Shown: positions 44,528-52,783 of the stretch, piece after piece
Position numbering within the stretch: position 1 is the first letter of the stretch
Layout of the letters: each line of letters starts with the position of its first letter
Assembly: GCA_024693065.1 (NCBI GenBank)
Contig: JAILLP010000003.1
Coordinates: 1-59,374, forward strand
Reading direction: 5' to 3'
Length of the DNA: 59,374 bases
Origin: Paludibacteraceae bacterium
GTDB lineage: Bacteria; Bacteroidota; Bacteroidia; Bacteroidales; Paludibacteraceae
Translations under genes and position numbers: made by a program
The notes under the pieces: model-generated
The model's database searches: none
What the model was told of the DNA's origin: nothing
The model's input: only the letters and a program-made list of their open reading frames with translations

Positions 44528-45760
44528 TTATTTAGAGAACAAGCTAACCTCTACACGACGGTTCTTTGCTCTACCTGCAGCAGTGTTGTTAGAAGCGATT
44601 GGCTTGCTGCTACCGAATCCCTCAGACTCGATGTTAGCGCCATCAACACCTCTGTTAGTCAAGTAAGCGCGAACAGAAGCTGCACGATCCTTAGAAAGTT
44701 GCAAGTTCTTAGCTGCCTTACCTACGTTGTCAGTGTGACCAGACAACTTAACAGACCACTCAGGGTGCTTAACGAGCAACTCAGCCAAACCATTCAAGTA
44801 TTGGAAAGAAGCCTCCTTGATGATAGCCTTGCCAGACTCGAATTCCAAGTTAGACATTGCAGTCTCGATGATCTTAGCTTCCTCAACAGTTGGCTTGTAA
44901 GCAACTTTTGGTCTTGTAGCTCTGATGTGGCGATCCAAAGAGTCTTGAGTGAACTTGATATCGTTTTGCAACTTCTTGATTTGAGCGTTTTGATCGTCGA
45001 TCTTCTGCTCCATCTTAGCAACAGCCTCTTCGCAAGCCTTCTTTTGAGCGTCGAATACGTTGCTGAAGTCAGGCAACTCAACTTGAGGGATGTAATCAGC
45101 CCAAGCGATGTTGCGGATGTTGCTCTCGCCAGCGAATTTAACGCGAACACCGGCTACTGCAGTTCCGTAAGAACGGCCAGCTGCGCCACCTACGAACTCA
45201 GCGTTAGAGTGGAGACGATAGTGAGCACCCAAGAAGATGCCGATCCACTTGCTTACGTTGTACTCCAACTTAGAACCACCGACGAACAACATTTTTGCGC
45301 CGTTGTCATCTTTACCGTTTTGGAACTCATAGTTGTAGATAGTTGCACCCCAACCGAGTGTTCCGAACCAGTTCAATTTCTGCCAACCTGCAGAACGATA
45401 TGGAGCGATGATGTTAGAAAGGTTCACAGAACCGAAGATGTCGATGTCGTGGAACTTAGCGTCCATCTCAGCGCGTCCAAAGATAGGATCTTGATCCTTC
45501 TTGAGGAACATGTACTCGAGACCCAATCCCCAACGTGGATTGAATGTTCTCTCAACCAAACCACCGATTGCCAAACCAACTTTTTGATCTGATGCTCTCA
45601 GGTAGTTGATACCACCATCTACTGCTACTGACCAGTGGTTGAATGACTCTGATGCTGATGCCTCTGCTTGTGCTTGATCTGCATCCGTTGCTGCGTCTTG
45701 TGCATTAGCAGTAAATGCTAAGCTCATTGCGGCGAATAAAGCCAAAAAACTTTTTTTCAT
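44528..45760 (-). CDS. Major OmpA-family outer-membrane protein
   Basis: A 410-aa protein. Signal peptide MKKSFLALFAAMSLAFTANAQ is followed by an acidic Ala/Asp/Gln linker and a beta barrel (about 40-215). A short coiled coil (about 240-290, EAVAKMEQKIDDQNAQIKKLQ) leads to an OmpA domain (about 295-410) with VKLSGHTDNVGKA and NRRVEVSLF. It resembles the abundant OmpA-like trimer proteins of Porphyromonas and Bacteroides. A weak -7 element on the minus strand is at 45806-45813. The regular codon use and strong terminator suggest high expression. Confidence 0.95.
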   Translation of the reverse strand: MKKSFLALFAAMSLAFTANAQDAATDADQAQAEASASESFNHWSVAVDGGINYLRASDQKVGLAIGGLVERTFNPRWGLGLEYMFLKKDQDPIFGRAEMDAKFHDIDIFGSVNLSNIIAPYRSAGWQKLNWFGTLGWGATIYNYEFQNGKDDNGAKMLFVGGSKLEYNVSKWIGIFLGAHYRLHSNAEFVGGAAGRSYGTAVAGVRVKFAGESNIRNIAWADYIPQVELPDFSNVFDAQKKACEEAVAKMEQKIDDQNAQIKKLQNDIKFTQDSLDRHIRATRPKVAYKPTVEEAKIIETAMSNLEFESGKAIIKEASFQYLNGLAELLVKHPEWSVKLSGHTDNVGKAAKNLQLSKDRAASVRAYLTNRGVDGANIESEGFGSSKPIASNNTAAGRAKNRRVEVSLFSK

Positions 45761-45856
45761 ACTCTCTTGTTATAAAATTAATTGTTTAAAATTTCTAATT
45801 CCACACAAATATCCGAAATATTTTTCATATATAAAAATTATTCGAATATTTTGCGT

Positions 45857-47656
45857 TTATTTTTTTTCGTCAGCGTCCAACTGATTTTTCAGAGCTGCCA
45901 ACTCTTCGATGTCACCCAATGTGGCTTTCTCCACTGCGATAAGTGGCTCAGCTTTCTTGCTTGACTTCTTCTTGCGAGTCTCCTTCTTCTCCTCAGTGTC
46001 TTCTCCGTTGGCTGCCTTTTGAGCATCCTCGAAGATGCGGCTGTGGGACAGGATGATTCTCTTAGAATCCTTGTTGAACTCGATAACCTTGAATGGGAGC
46101 TTCTCGTCTACCTTCGCCATGCTCTTGTCTTCCTTTACCAAGTGCTTTGGAGTAGCGAATCCTTCCACACCGTAAGGCAATGCGATAACCGCACCCTTGT
46201 CCATCATTTCGATGATGGTACCCTCGTGGATGGAGTCTACCGTGAAGATGTTCTCGAATACGTCCCAAGGATTGTCCTCCAATTGCTTGTGGCCCAAGCT
46301 CAAGCGGCGGTTCTCCTTGTCGATCTCCAATACTTGAACCTCGATGTCCGCACCGATCTGAGTGAACTCTGATGGGTGTTTGATCTTCTTCGTCCAAGAA
46401 AGGTCAGAAATGTGGATCAAACCATCTACGCCCTCAGCGATCTCAACGAATACTCCGAAGTTCGTGAAGTTGCGAACCTTAGCGGTGTGCTTCGTGCCGA
46501 CAGCATAGTCTGTATCGATGGTATCCCATGGGTCTGGTTTCAATTGCTTGATGCCCAAAGACATCTTTCTCTCCTCGCGGTCCAAAGTCAAAACGACTGC
46601 CTCTACCTCGTCACCGACCTTCATGAAGTCTTGTGCGCTGCGCAGGTGCTGTGACCAAGACATCTCGGATACGTGGATCAAGCCCTCTACGCCTGGAGCG
46701 ATCTCAACGAATGCTCCGTAGTCAGCCATCACAACTACCTTACCCTTCACCTTGTCACCTACCTTCAAGTTAGGATCCAAAGCATCCCATGGATGAGGAG
46801 TCAATTGCTTCAAACCAAGGGCGATGCGCTTCTTGTCGTCGTCGAAGTCGAGGATTACGACGTTCAACTTCTGATCCAACTCTACGATCTCCTCTGGGTG
46901 AGTTACGCGACCCCAAGACAAGTCTGTGATGTGGATCAAACCGTCTACGCCACCCAAGTCGATGAATACACCGTAAGAAGTGATGTTCTTGACAGTTCCT
47001 TCCAATACTTGTCCCTTCTCGAGCTTCGAGATGATATCTTTCTTCTGTTGCTCCAACTCTGCCTCGATGAGCGCTTTGTGGGAAACAACGACGTTCTTGA
47101 ATTCGTGGTTGATTTTTACGACTTTGAATTCCATTGTCTTGCCTACGAACACATCGTAATCACGGATAGGCTTAACATCGATCTGTGAACCTGGCAAGAA
47201 TGCCTCGATACCGAATACGTCCACAATCATACCACCCTTCGTGCGGCACTTGATGTAACCAGTGATAACTTTGTCGTTCTCCAATGCCTCGTTAACGCAA
47301 TCCCAAGAGCGGGCTGCACGGGCTTTCTTGTGTGAAAGGATCAATTGTCCCTTCTTGTCCTCTTGGCTCTCGATGTATACCTCTACTTCGTCGCCAACTT
47401 TCAAATCCGGATTGTAGCGGAACTCGTTCATTGAAACGATACCGTCTGACTTGTAGCCTACGTTTACTACAACCTCTCTTTTGTTCATTGAGATAACCTT
47501 TCCGATGACTACGTCCTTGTCCTTTACGACGTTCAATGTGTCATCGTACTTCTTGGTCAGTTCTTCGCGACTTACATTCGTCTGCACGTCGCCATTTTCG
47601 TAAGCGTCCCAATCAAATCCTTCGATAGGCGCTACGTTTTTTGTTAATTCACTCAT
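45857..47656 (-). CDS. rpsA: 30S ribosomal protein S1
   Basis: A 599-aa S1 with six S1 RNA-binding (OB-fold) domains spread over about residues 45-530. Examples are GTVKNITSYGVFIDLGGVDG, GKVVVMADYGAFVEIAPGVE and AKVRNFTNFGVFVEIAEGVD. A Lys/Glu-rich tail follows (ETRKKKSSKKAEP). S1 delivers mRNA to the small subunit, which matters in Bacteroidota because they rely little on Shine-Dalgarno pairing. The two N-terminal domains are the ribosome-docking type. It is a single gene with its own promoter. Confidence 0.97.
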   Translation of the reverse strand: MSELTKNVAPIEGFDWDAYENGDVQTNVSREELTKKYDDTLNVVKDKDVVIGKVISMNKREVVVNVGYKSDGIVSMNEFRYNPDLKVGDEVEVYIESQEDKKGQLILSHKKARAARSWDCVNEALENDKVITGYIKCRTKGGMIVDVFGIEAFLPGSQIDVKPIRDYDVFVGKTMEFKVVKINHEFKNVVVSHKALIEAELEQQKKDIISKLEKGQVLEGTVKNITSYGVFIDLGGVDGLIHITDLSWGRVTHPEEIVELDQKLNVVILDFDDDKKRIALGLKQLTPHPWDALDPNLKVGDKVKGKVVVMADYGAFVEIAPGVEGLIHVSEMSWSQHLRSAQDFMKVGDEVEAVVLTLDREERKMSLGIKQLKPDPWDTIDTDYAVGTKHTAKVRNFTNFGVFVEIAEGVDGLIHISDLSWTKKIKHPSEFTQIGADIEVQVLEIDKENRRLSLGHKQLEDNPWDVFENIFTVDSIHEGTIIEMMDKGAVIALPYGVEGFATPKHLVKEDKSMAKVDEKLPFKVIEFNKDSKRIILSHSRIFEDAQKAANGEDTEEKKETRKKKSSKKAEPLIAVEKATLGDIEELAALKNQLDADEKK

Positions 47657-47714
47657 TTTAATTAATTTAATAATACTTAGTCGTTAGACATTATAATTAT
47701 GCAAAAAATCGGTG

Positions 47715-47744
47715 CAAAGTTACTCTTTTTTCTTTAATTGGAAA
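47715..47744 (-). promoter_or_regulatory. rpsA promoter, TTTC-N18-TAACTTTG
   Basis: A perfect minus-strand -7 element (47715-47722) with a one-mismatch -33 element (47741-47744). The leader is about 50 nt. Confidence 0.6.
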
Positions 47745-47808
47745 GGATTGTGGCTTTTTTTTCGTGGGTAGTTGCCCCGGACGTTTTTGTTTGCTGTGCA
47801 AGTATTTG

Positions 47809-47880
47809 CTATTTAGCTATTTACCATTTACTATTTGTCTGTTTGGAATTTACTATTTAGCTATTTACCATTTACTATTT
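47809..47880. repeat. Direct repeat of TATTTA-type motifs upstream of rpsA
   Basis: A 28-bp unit containing TATTTACCATTTA occurs perfectly twice, at 47809-47836 and 47853-47880. Inside each unit a 7-8-bp motif close to TATTTAC recurs. A related array in opposite orientation lies at 53576-53603. Function is unknown. Confidence 0.7.
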
Positions 47881-48052
47881 AAGGTGTGACGTGTGCGGGT
47901 TTTGTTCTCCTTAATTGGATGATACAGCTGAATGGGGGCATTCACCTTTAGTATTTATATTTATACATTTTTGTGGGTGATTGTCCTTTATGGCTGATTC
48001 ATAGTTGTTTATATGTTTGTCCCCTCCTTGGTGCCTTGGCGGCTGGACATGG

Positions 48053-48249
48053 AAAAAGCCGCACCGAAATTAATTAAACTCCTTAAGATAGGAATTCGGC
48101 GTGTTCCATTCTTTGTAATCCACCGTGTCACGAAGACAACCCGAAGGTGTGGCCCGCCATTGAGATGGAAGTTTACGCCTGTTGTTTGTTGTAATTGTTA
48201 AGTTTAACCATAATATACGGTGCGGCGTTCCTTAACTTTGTTTCTTTTT
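48053..48249 (-). ncRNA. Probable 6S-like structured RNA
   Basis: A perfect 9-bp closing stem, GCCGCACCG (48058-48066) with CGGTGCGGC (48218-48226), encloses 151 nt. Inside are a second stem TTAAACT/AGTTTAA, a large two-sided open bubble, then GGCGT/ACGCC, TTCCAT/ATGGAA and CCAC/GTGG stems leading to a terminal loop. This long rod with a central bubble and the length of about 190 nt match the 6S RNA architecture that traps RNA polymerase. The minus strand is chosen because a good promoter (48256-48286) precedes it and the closing stem is followed by TTTTT. It lacks the signatures of SRP RNA, RNase P RNA or tmRNA that I looked for. The family name rests on shape, not on sequence match. Confidence 0.6.
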
Positions 48250-48255
48250 CTGATT

Positions 48256-48286
48256 CAAAGATACGTTTTTTTTTCTGTTCTCGCAA
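48256..48286 (-). promoter_or_regulatory. Promoter of the 6S-like RNA, TTG-N20-TATCTTTG
   Basis: On the minus strand, a perfect -7 element is at 48256-48263 and TTG at 48284-48286, separated by 20 nt. The predicted start is near 48249. Confidence 0.6.
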
Positions 48287-48321
48287 GTGGTTGGACTATG
48301 GTCTTTTCACTTATTATTTTG

Positions 48322-48329
48322 TAAATTTG
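48322..48329 (+). promoter_or_regulatory. -7 element TAAATTTG for the methyltransferase gene
   Basis: A perfect TAnnTTTG match about 60 bp before the chosen ATG, divergent from the 6S-like RNA. No good -33 element was found. Confidence 0.45.
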
Positions 48330-48388
48330 CGGTTGATTTTTCGTTTTTCGGGGGGATGTCGTTGCGTTCCCTTTTATTTTTCAAGAAG

Positions 48389-49093
48389 ATGGCTGGCGTT
48401 ATTTATTTGATTCCTAACACTTTGGGTGATTGCGATGTTAATCACGTGTTGCCTTCCTACAACCGGGAGGTCATTCTCCGTCTGAAGCATTATATCGTGG
48501 AGGACGTGCGTACCGCCAGACGTTTCCTGAAAAAGGTGGATGCCTCGATTAATATTGACGAGCTTACTTTCTATACGTTGAACAACCATACTTCCCCCGA
48601 AGAGATCTCTTCGTACCTTTTGCCGGTCATGTCCGGGTGCGACATGGGCATCATCTCGGAGGCGGGTTGCCCTGCCATCGCTGATCCGGGGGCTGATATC
48701 GCCCGTCTAGCGCAGGAGAAGGATATTCGTGTCGTCCCTTTGGTGGGTCCTTCCTCGATCCTGCTCGCTTTGATGGCTTCGGGCTTCAACGGACAAAGCT
48801 TCGCCTTCGTGGGGTATCTGCCGATCAAGCCGAACGAGCGTGACCAGCGTATTCGTCAACTGGAGAAGAGGGCGCACGTGGAGCGCCAGTCGCAGATATT
48901 CATCGAGACGCCTTACCGTAACGATAAAATGTTCGAGAACCTTTTGTCTGTTTGCCAGTCTGGCACGAAGATTTGCGTCGCCTGTGACATCACGCTCGAG
49001 ACGGAGTACATCAAGACGAAGAGCGTCGCCCAGTGGAAATCCGCCAAGCGTCCTAATCTGGACAAACGTCCTTGTATCTTTATATTGTATTAG
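48389..49093 (+). CDS. SAM-dependent methyltransferase, tetrapyrrole-methylase fold (RsmI-like)
   Basis: A 234-aa protein beginning MAGVIYLIPNTLGDCDV. The ATG at 48389 is preferred over an upstream frame start at 48287, because the family begins close to YLIP and the extension is low-quality hydrophobic sequence that overlaps the promoter. Motifs of the TP-methylase fold include ISEAGCPAIADPGADI and VVPLVGPSSILLALMASGF, close to those of RsmI, which 2'-O-methylates C1402 of 16S rRNA. Bacteroidota have both RsmI and a paralogous family of this size, so the exact substrate is uncertain. The 3' end overlaps the convergent histidine phosphatase gene by 14 bases. Confidence 0.88.
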   Translation: MAGVIYLIPNTLGDCDVNHVLPSYNREVILRLKHYIVEDVRTARRFLKKVDASINIDELTFYTLNNHTSPEEISSYLLPVMSGCDMGIISEAGCPAIADPGADIARLAQEKDIRVVPLVGPSSILLALMASGFNGQSFAFVGYLPIKPNERDQRIRQLEKRAHVERQSQIFIETPYRNDKMFENLLSVCQSGTKICVACDITLETEYIKTKSVAQWKSAKRPNLDKRPCIFILY

Positions 49094-49733
49094 CGCTATC
49101 TGACACGCTGGACTCTTCCTCGAGTTGTGCGAGGTGTTCCGTGTCGTTCCATGACATCACGTTCCAGATGCCGTCCCTTTTCTCCACGACCGCTATGGCT
49201 GTGGACAGAGGGTGTACCGCATGCGCGATTTCCGATATGGGTTGGTACTTGAAGTAGGTGTAGAGTGTTTTCAGTAAGGCGCCGTGGGTGACGACGAGGA
49301 TGGTTTTCCCTGGGTTTTCGGCGGCGGTCTTCTCCATGAACTGGCCGGCCCGTTTTCTCACCTCGTCATAGGTTTCGCAACCCTCCCGCTTGTATTGCTC
49401 GGGGTGGTGCCAAAAGAGGTCGATCTCTTCCGGATACTTTTCCATGAGGTCCTCGATGAGTATGCCTTGCCAATCGCCCATCAGGATCTCCTTCAGCGCG
49501 TTGTCGGGGATGATGGGCAGGTCCCGTTTCCCTAGTATGAGCTGGGTGGTCTTCATGGCTCTCCGCTGCGGACTGGAGAAGACGAGGTCGAAGTCAACGT
49601 CCTCGAGCCTTTCCCCCAAAGCGATCGCCTGCCTCTCTCCGAGGGGGGTGAGGTCCGTCTCGTGCTGCCCCTGCATTCTCTTCTCTTGGTTCCAGTCTGT
49701 CTGACCGTGCCTGACTAGGTAAAAGCGTGTCAT
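49080..49733 (-). CDS. Histidine phosphatase (phosphoglycerate mutase-like)
   Basis: 217 aa, starting MTRFYLVRHGQTDWN. The RHG motif carries the phosphoryl-accepting His, and a second catalytic His is in VVTHGALLKTLY. A start 42 codons upstream would run through the rpmF terminator and into rpmF, so it is rejected. The family includes cofactor-dependent phosphoglycerate mutases and broad-specificity phosphatases (cobC/gpmB-like). The sequence around MGDWQGILIEDLMEKYPEE favours the phosphatase branch, but the substrate is unknown. Confidence 0.9.
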   Translation of the reverse strand: MTRFYLVRHGQTDWNQEKRMQGQHETDLTPLGERQAIALGERLEDVDFDLVFSSPQRRAMKTTQLILGKRDLPIIPDNALKEILMGDWQGILIEDLMEKYPEEIDLFWHHPEQYKREGCETYDEVRKRAGQFMEKTAAENPGKTILVVTHGALLKTLYTYFKYQPISEIAHAVHPLSTAIAVVEKRDGIWNVMSWNDTEHLAQLEEESSVSDSANTI

Positions 49734-49746
49734 GTCTCGTCCGTGG

Positions 49747-49780
49747 AAAAAGAAAGGAGTCGCACACGATGGTCGACTCC
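49747..49780 (-). terminator. Terminator of the yceD-rpmF operon
   Basis: GGAGTCG and CGACTCC arms (49756-49762 with 49774-49780), followed on the minus strand by TTTCTTTTT. Confidence 0.8.
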
Positions 49781-49809
49781 TTCCTGTTCGTTCTGTTTTA
49801 AGGCGATGA

Positions 49810-49995
49810 TTAAACAGCTTCTTGTTTAACGATAGCCTCCATGCCGCGGTAGTATCCACAAGAACCGCATACTCTGTGGTATAAGTGGAGTGCGCCGCAC
49901 TTAGGACATACTGCCAATGTCGGAGCTACTGCCGTGTAATGAGTTCTTCTCTTCGCTCCTCTTGATTTACCTTGTCTTCGTTTAGGATGTGCCAT
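49810..49995 (-). CDS. rpmF: 50S ribosomal protein L32
   Basis: 61 aa with MAHPKRRQGKSRGAKRRTH at the start. A zinc-ribbon follows, CPKCGALHLYHRVCGSCGYY, with four Cys retained. It is 17 bases after the yceD-like gene, the classic pairing, and ends at a terminator. Confidence 0.98.
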   Translation of the reverse strand: MAHPKRRQGKSRGAKRRTHYTAVAPTLAVCPKCGALHLYHRVCGSCGYYRGMEAIVKQEAV

Positions 49996-50012
49996 TTTGT
50001 TTATAATTTAAA

Positions 50013-50576
50013 TTAGTTATTGTCTATGAGTTTTTTCAGGGCGTCCCAGCGCGGGTCGTTTTTTCTCTCTCCGCCTTCGTCGGTACCTTCGCCTCCAGTC
50101 GCCTCTTCACCGGACTCTCGCTCTATCGCCAGGTGCGCTTTGAGTGCTTTGGCGGTCTCCTCGTCGCATTCCCCTTCCGGGTGGATGTGCCTGATCGGTA
50201 TATGGAGGGCGATGAACTCATACATGTACCATGAGAGATCCATCTCTCCATCCTCCTCGGAGACGATTACCAACTGGTCGTCCTCTTCTTCTTTGTTTTC
50301 TCCGAACTTCACGGTGAGGCGCTCCTCGCAGGAAATCGGCTGATCCATCTCTCCCAAACATCTGTCGCACAATACTTTTATTGCGCCCTCCATTTGGAAC
50401 GTCAAGAGGAAAGAATGCTCGCTTTTTTGGACGGTCACGTCGGCCTGTACGTTTCCTTTCCGTATTTCTGGTCCATCAACCTCCTCGAAAAATTTGTCGT
50501 CCAATGTGTATTGGTATCGGTGTGTGCCGACCGCCAAATCTTTCAGCGGAATAATGTATGTCTCTTCTCTTCCCAC
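50013..50576 (-). CDS. YceD/DUF177-family protein
   Basis: 187 aa. It shows the family CDRCLGEMDQPI motif and an acidic C-terminal half with HIHPEGECDEE. The C-terminal DPRWDALKKLIDNN tail is typical of the Bacteroidota members. The family is linked to 23S rRNA accumulation or ribosome assembly in other bacteria. It is immediately upstream of rpmF, an arrangement conserved widely. A perfect -7 element lies 26 bp upstream. Confidence 0.92.
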   Translation of the reverse strand: MGREETYIIPLKDLAVGTHRYQYTLDDKFFEEVDGPEIRKGNVQADVTVQKSEHSFLLTFQMEGAIKVLCDRCLGEMDQPISCEERLTVKFGENKEEEDDQLVIVSEEDGEMDLSWYMYEFIALHIPIRHIHPEGECDEETAKALKAHLAIERESGEEATGGEGTDEGGERKNDPRWDALKKLIDNN

Positions 50577-50601
50577 TTTCGTATGGATTCTAAAAACTCC
50601 G

Positions 50602-50609
50602 CAAAATTA
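50602..50609 (-). promoter_or_regulatory. -7 element TAATTTTG for yceD-rpmF
   Basis: A perfect TAnnTTTG match on the minus strand, 26 bp before the start codon. The -33 region has no TTTG at 19-21 bp. Confidence 0.5.
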
Positions 50610-50649
50610 CAAAAAATAGTGATATTTTGGACTCCCTCCGTGTCCATTT

Positions 50650-50665
50650 TTGCAAAATTTTGCAA
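50650..50665. repeat. 16-bp perfect palindrome TTGCAAAATTTTGCAA
   Basis: A perfect dyad located about 40 bp upstream of the yceD -7 element and 24 bp beyond the sensor-kinase stop. It may be an operator. Confidence 0.5.
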
Positions 50666-50688
50666 TATTTAATTTAAATATCTGATAT

Positions 50689-51852
50689 TCAGTCTTTTAC
50701 TCCTTTATTTAATATGATTCTAAAGGTGGTTCCCTTGTCGATTTCAGAGTGTTTGACGAATATTTTCCCTTTGTGGTACTCTTCTATGATTCTTTTCACG
50801 AGCGAAAGTCCCAGACCCCAGCCTCTTTTCTTGGTGGTGAAGCCTGGGGAGAAGACCGTTTCGAACTTGGACTTCGGAATGCCTTTGCCGGTGTCGCTCA
50901 CGTCGATGACTACCTTCTCCTTCTCTTGGAACACGTCCACGTTGATGTGTCCCTCTCCCTCCATGGCGTCGATGGCGTTCTTGCACAGGTTCTCGATGAC
51001 CCACTCGAAGAGGGGTTGGTTGAGTGCGACGACGATAGGTTCTTCGCTCTTGGTTTGGTAGGTGATCTGCACCTTGTTGGAGGTGCGTTTCCTCATGTAG
51101 GACAATGAGTTCTGCAGGATAGGTTCTATGCTGATTGGGGAGAGCTCCGGAATGGAACCGATCTTGGAGAATCGTTCCGCGATGGTGCGCAGGCGGTTGA
51201 CGTCCTTCTCCATCTCCGTCATGAGGTCGGGGTTGACCTTCTCCTCCTTTAGTATCTCGACCCAGGCGAGTAGGGAAGAGATCGGTGTTCCCAGCTGATG
51301 GGCCGTCTCCTTGGAGAGCCCGACCCACACCCTGTTCTGCTCGGAGCGTTTGGCGCTGGCGAAGACGAAGAAGATGATGGCGAAGAAGGCGAGTATGATG
51401 CCCCATTGGATGTAGGGGTAGTATTCCAGTTTGTTGAGCATGGTCGAGTTGCCGTAGTAGAGGTGGTGCTTGACGTTTTCGTCGATGGTGATCTCAATGG
51501 GTTGGTTTTCCCGCTGGAACTTCTTGGCCATCGTCCGCAGGAACTCTTCGCTGTTCTCCTCCGGCACCTCTATGTTGCGGTGGACGGTCACGTTCCCGGT
51601 CTCGTCGACGACAAGCACGGGGATGTTGGTGTTGCCCTCAATGACCTTCATGAGGAAGGCGAGGTCCGACTCGTCGGTGTCCGTCACGAGTCTGTGGGTG
51701 GCTTCCGCCCAGAGGCTGATTCTTTGGCGCTCTTCTTGGGCCATCTCCTTCGTCAACAGGTGGGTGTAGTACATGGATACCCCCACGATCAGCAGGGCGA
51801 TCGAGGAGAAGATGTACTTAATCTTTTTCAGGTTGTCGAAGGAGGTTTTCAT
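50689..51852 (-). CDS. Membrane sensor histidine kinase
   Basis: 387 aa. A first membrane helix (about 12-30), an extracytoplasmic sensing region (about 32-147), and a second helix (about 148-168) precede the kinase core. The phosphorylated His185 is in KETAHQLGTPISSL. The N box is ENLCKNAIDAM (about 287), G1 is DTGKGIP, and G2 is RGWGLGLSL. This HisKA variant, with HQLGTP rather than HELRTP, is common in Bacteroidota. No response regulator is adjacent, so it is an orphan here. It follows rsgA by 4 bases and is probably co-transcribed with frr-rsgA. The signal is unknown. Confidence 0.95.
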   Translation of the reverse strand: MKTSFDNLKKIKYIFSSIALLIVGVSMYYTHLLTKEMAQEERQRISLWAEATHRLVTDTDESDLAFLMKVIEGNTNIPVLVVDETGNVTVHRNIEVPEENSEEFLRTMAKKFQRENQPIEITIDENVKHHLYYGNSTMLNKLEYYPYIQWGIILAFFAIIFFVFASAKRSEQNRVWVGLSKETAHQLGTPISSLLAWVEILKEEKVNPDLMTEMEKDVNRLRTIAERFSKIGSIPELSPISIEPILQNSLSYMRKRTSNKVQITYQTKSEEPIVVALNQPLFEWVIENLCKNAIDAMEGEGHINVDVFQEKEKVVIDVSDTGKGIPKSKFETVFSPGFTTKKRGWGLGLSLVKRIIEEYHKGKIFVKHSEIDKGTTFRIILNKGVKD

Positions 51853-51856
51853 GGCT

Positions 51857-52783
51857 CTATCTGTATTTTCCCTCGTCGCAGTCTTCCATGATGCTGAGGT
51901 AACTGTTGTAGCGGGATATGCTGATGGTGTGCTCCTCTATCGCGCGGAGCACGGAGCAGCCCGGCTCGTGTATGTGGGTGCAGTTGCCGAACCGGCAGTT
52001 GCTGGATTCCCTGAAGATCTCTGGGAAGTAGTGTCCGACCTCCTCTTTCTTGAAGTCGATGGTGCCGAACCCCTTGATGCCTGGGGTGTCGATGAGGCTG
52101 GTCGCCTCGTCTAGTTCGAACATCTCGGAGAAGGTGGTGGTGTGCATGCCTTTGTTGTGCACGTCCGATATCTCCCCTGTCTTGGCGCTGAAGGTGGGGC
52201 AGATGGCGTTGATGAGCGATGATTTGCCCACGCCCGAGTTGCCGGAGAGGAGCGATGTCTTGCCTTGTATCATCTCTTTGAGCCGCTCGATGTTCTCCCC
52301 CGTCTGGGCGGATACGGCTATGCAGGGGTAGCCGATGGTCTCGTAGAGGTTGATGAGGGCGTTCATGTACTCCTTCTCGCCCTCGTCGTAGAGGTCCGTC
52401 TTGTTGATGACGAGGATGGAGGGCACCTGGTAGGCCTCGCTTGTCGCCAGGGCACGGTCTATGAATGTGGTGGAGGTCTCCGGGTGGTTGATGGTGACCG
52501 TCAGCAGCAGCTGGTCGACGTTCGCCGCGATGATGTGCAGCTGCTTGGAGAGGTTCGTGGGTTTGCGCACGATGTAGTTCTTGCGGTCCTCGATTTCGTG
52601 GATCCAACCGATGCCGGAGGCTGGCATATCGAAAGAAACCCGATCGCCGACGGCAACCGGGTTAGTGCTTTTGATACCCTTGATTCGGAAGTTACCCTTG
52701 ATCTTGCATTCGTAGAGTTGGCCGTCGGAATCGCTTTTGACCCAATAGCCGCTTCCTGTGTTTTTGACCACAAGTCCGATCAT
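51857..52783 (-). CDS. rsgA: Ribosome small subunit-dependent GTPase A
   Basis: A 308-aa circularly permuted GTPase that acts late in 30S assembly. An N-terminal OB domain comes first. The G motifs then appear in permuted order: NKTD (about 128), SAQTGEN, P loop GNSGVGKSS (about 187), and DTPGIKGFG. A C-terminal zinc-binding module has CRFGNCTHIHEPGC (about 258-271). Its start overlaps the frr stop by 4 bases, so translation is coupled. Confidence 0.97.
   Translation of the reverse strand: MIGLVVKNTGSGYWVKSDSDGQLYECKIKGNFRIKGIKSTNPVAVGDRVSFDMPASGIGWIHEIEDRKNYIVRKPTNLSKQLHIIAANVDQLLLTVTINHPETSTTFIDRALATSEAYQVPSILVINKTDLYDEGEKEYMNALINLYETIGYPCIAVSAQTGENIERLKEMIQGKTSLLSGNSGVGKSSLINAICPTFSAKTGEISDVHNKGMHTTTFSEMFELDEATSLIDTPGIKGFGTIDFKKEEVGHYFPEIFRESSNCRFGNCTHIHEPGCSVLRAIEEHTISISRYNSYLSIMEDCDEGKYR

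Noticed and set aside
48013-48201. 62-codon plus-strand frame upstream of the methyltransferase
   Set aside because: It overlaps the strongly structured RNA candidate and shows no protein-like pattern.
48012-48226. The structured RNA read from the plus strand, using TATGTTTG at 48012-48019
   Set aside because: A plus-strand -7 match exists, but the -33 element is weaker and there is no T run after the closing stem on that strand, so the minus strand is preferred. It is not fully excluded.
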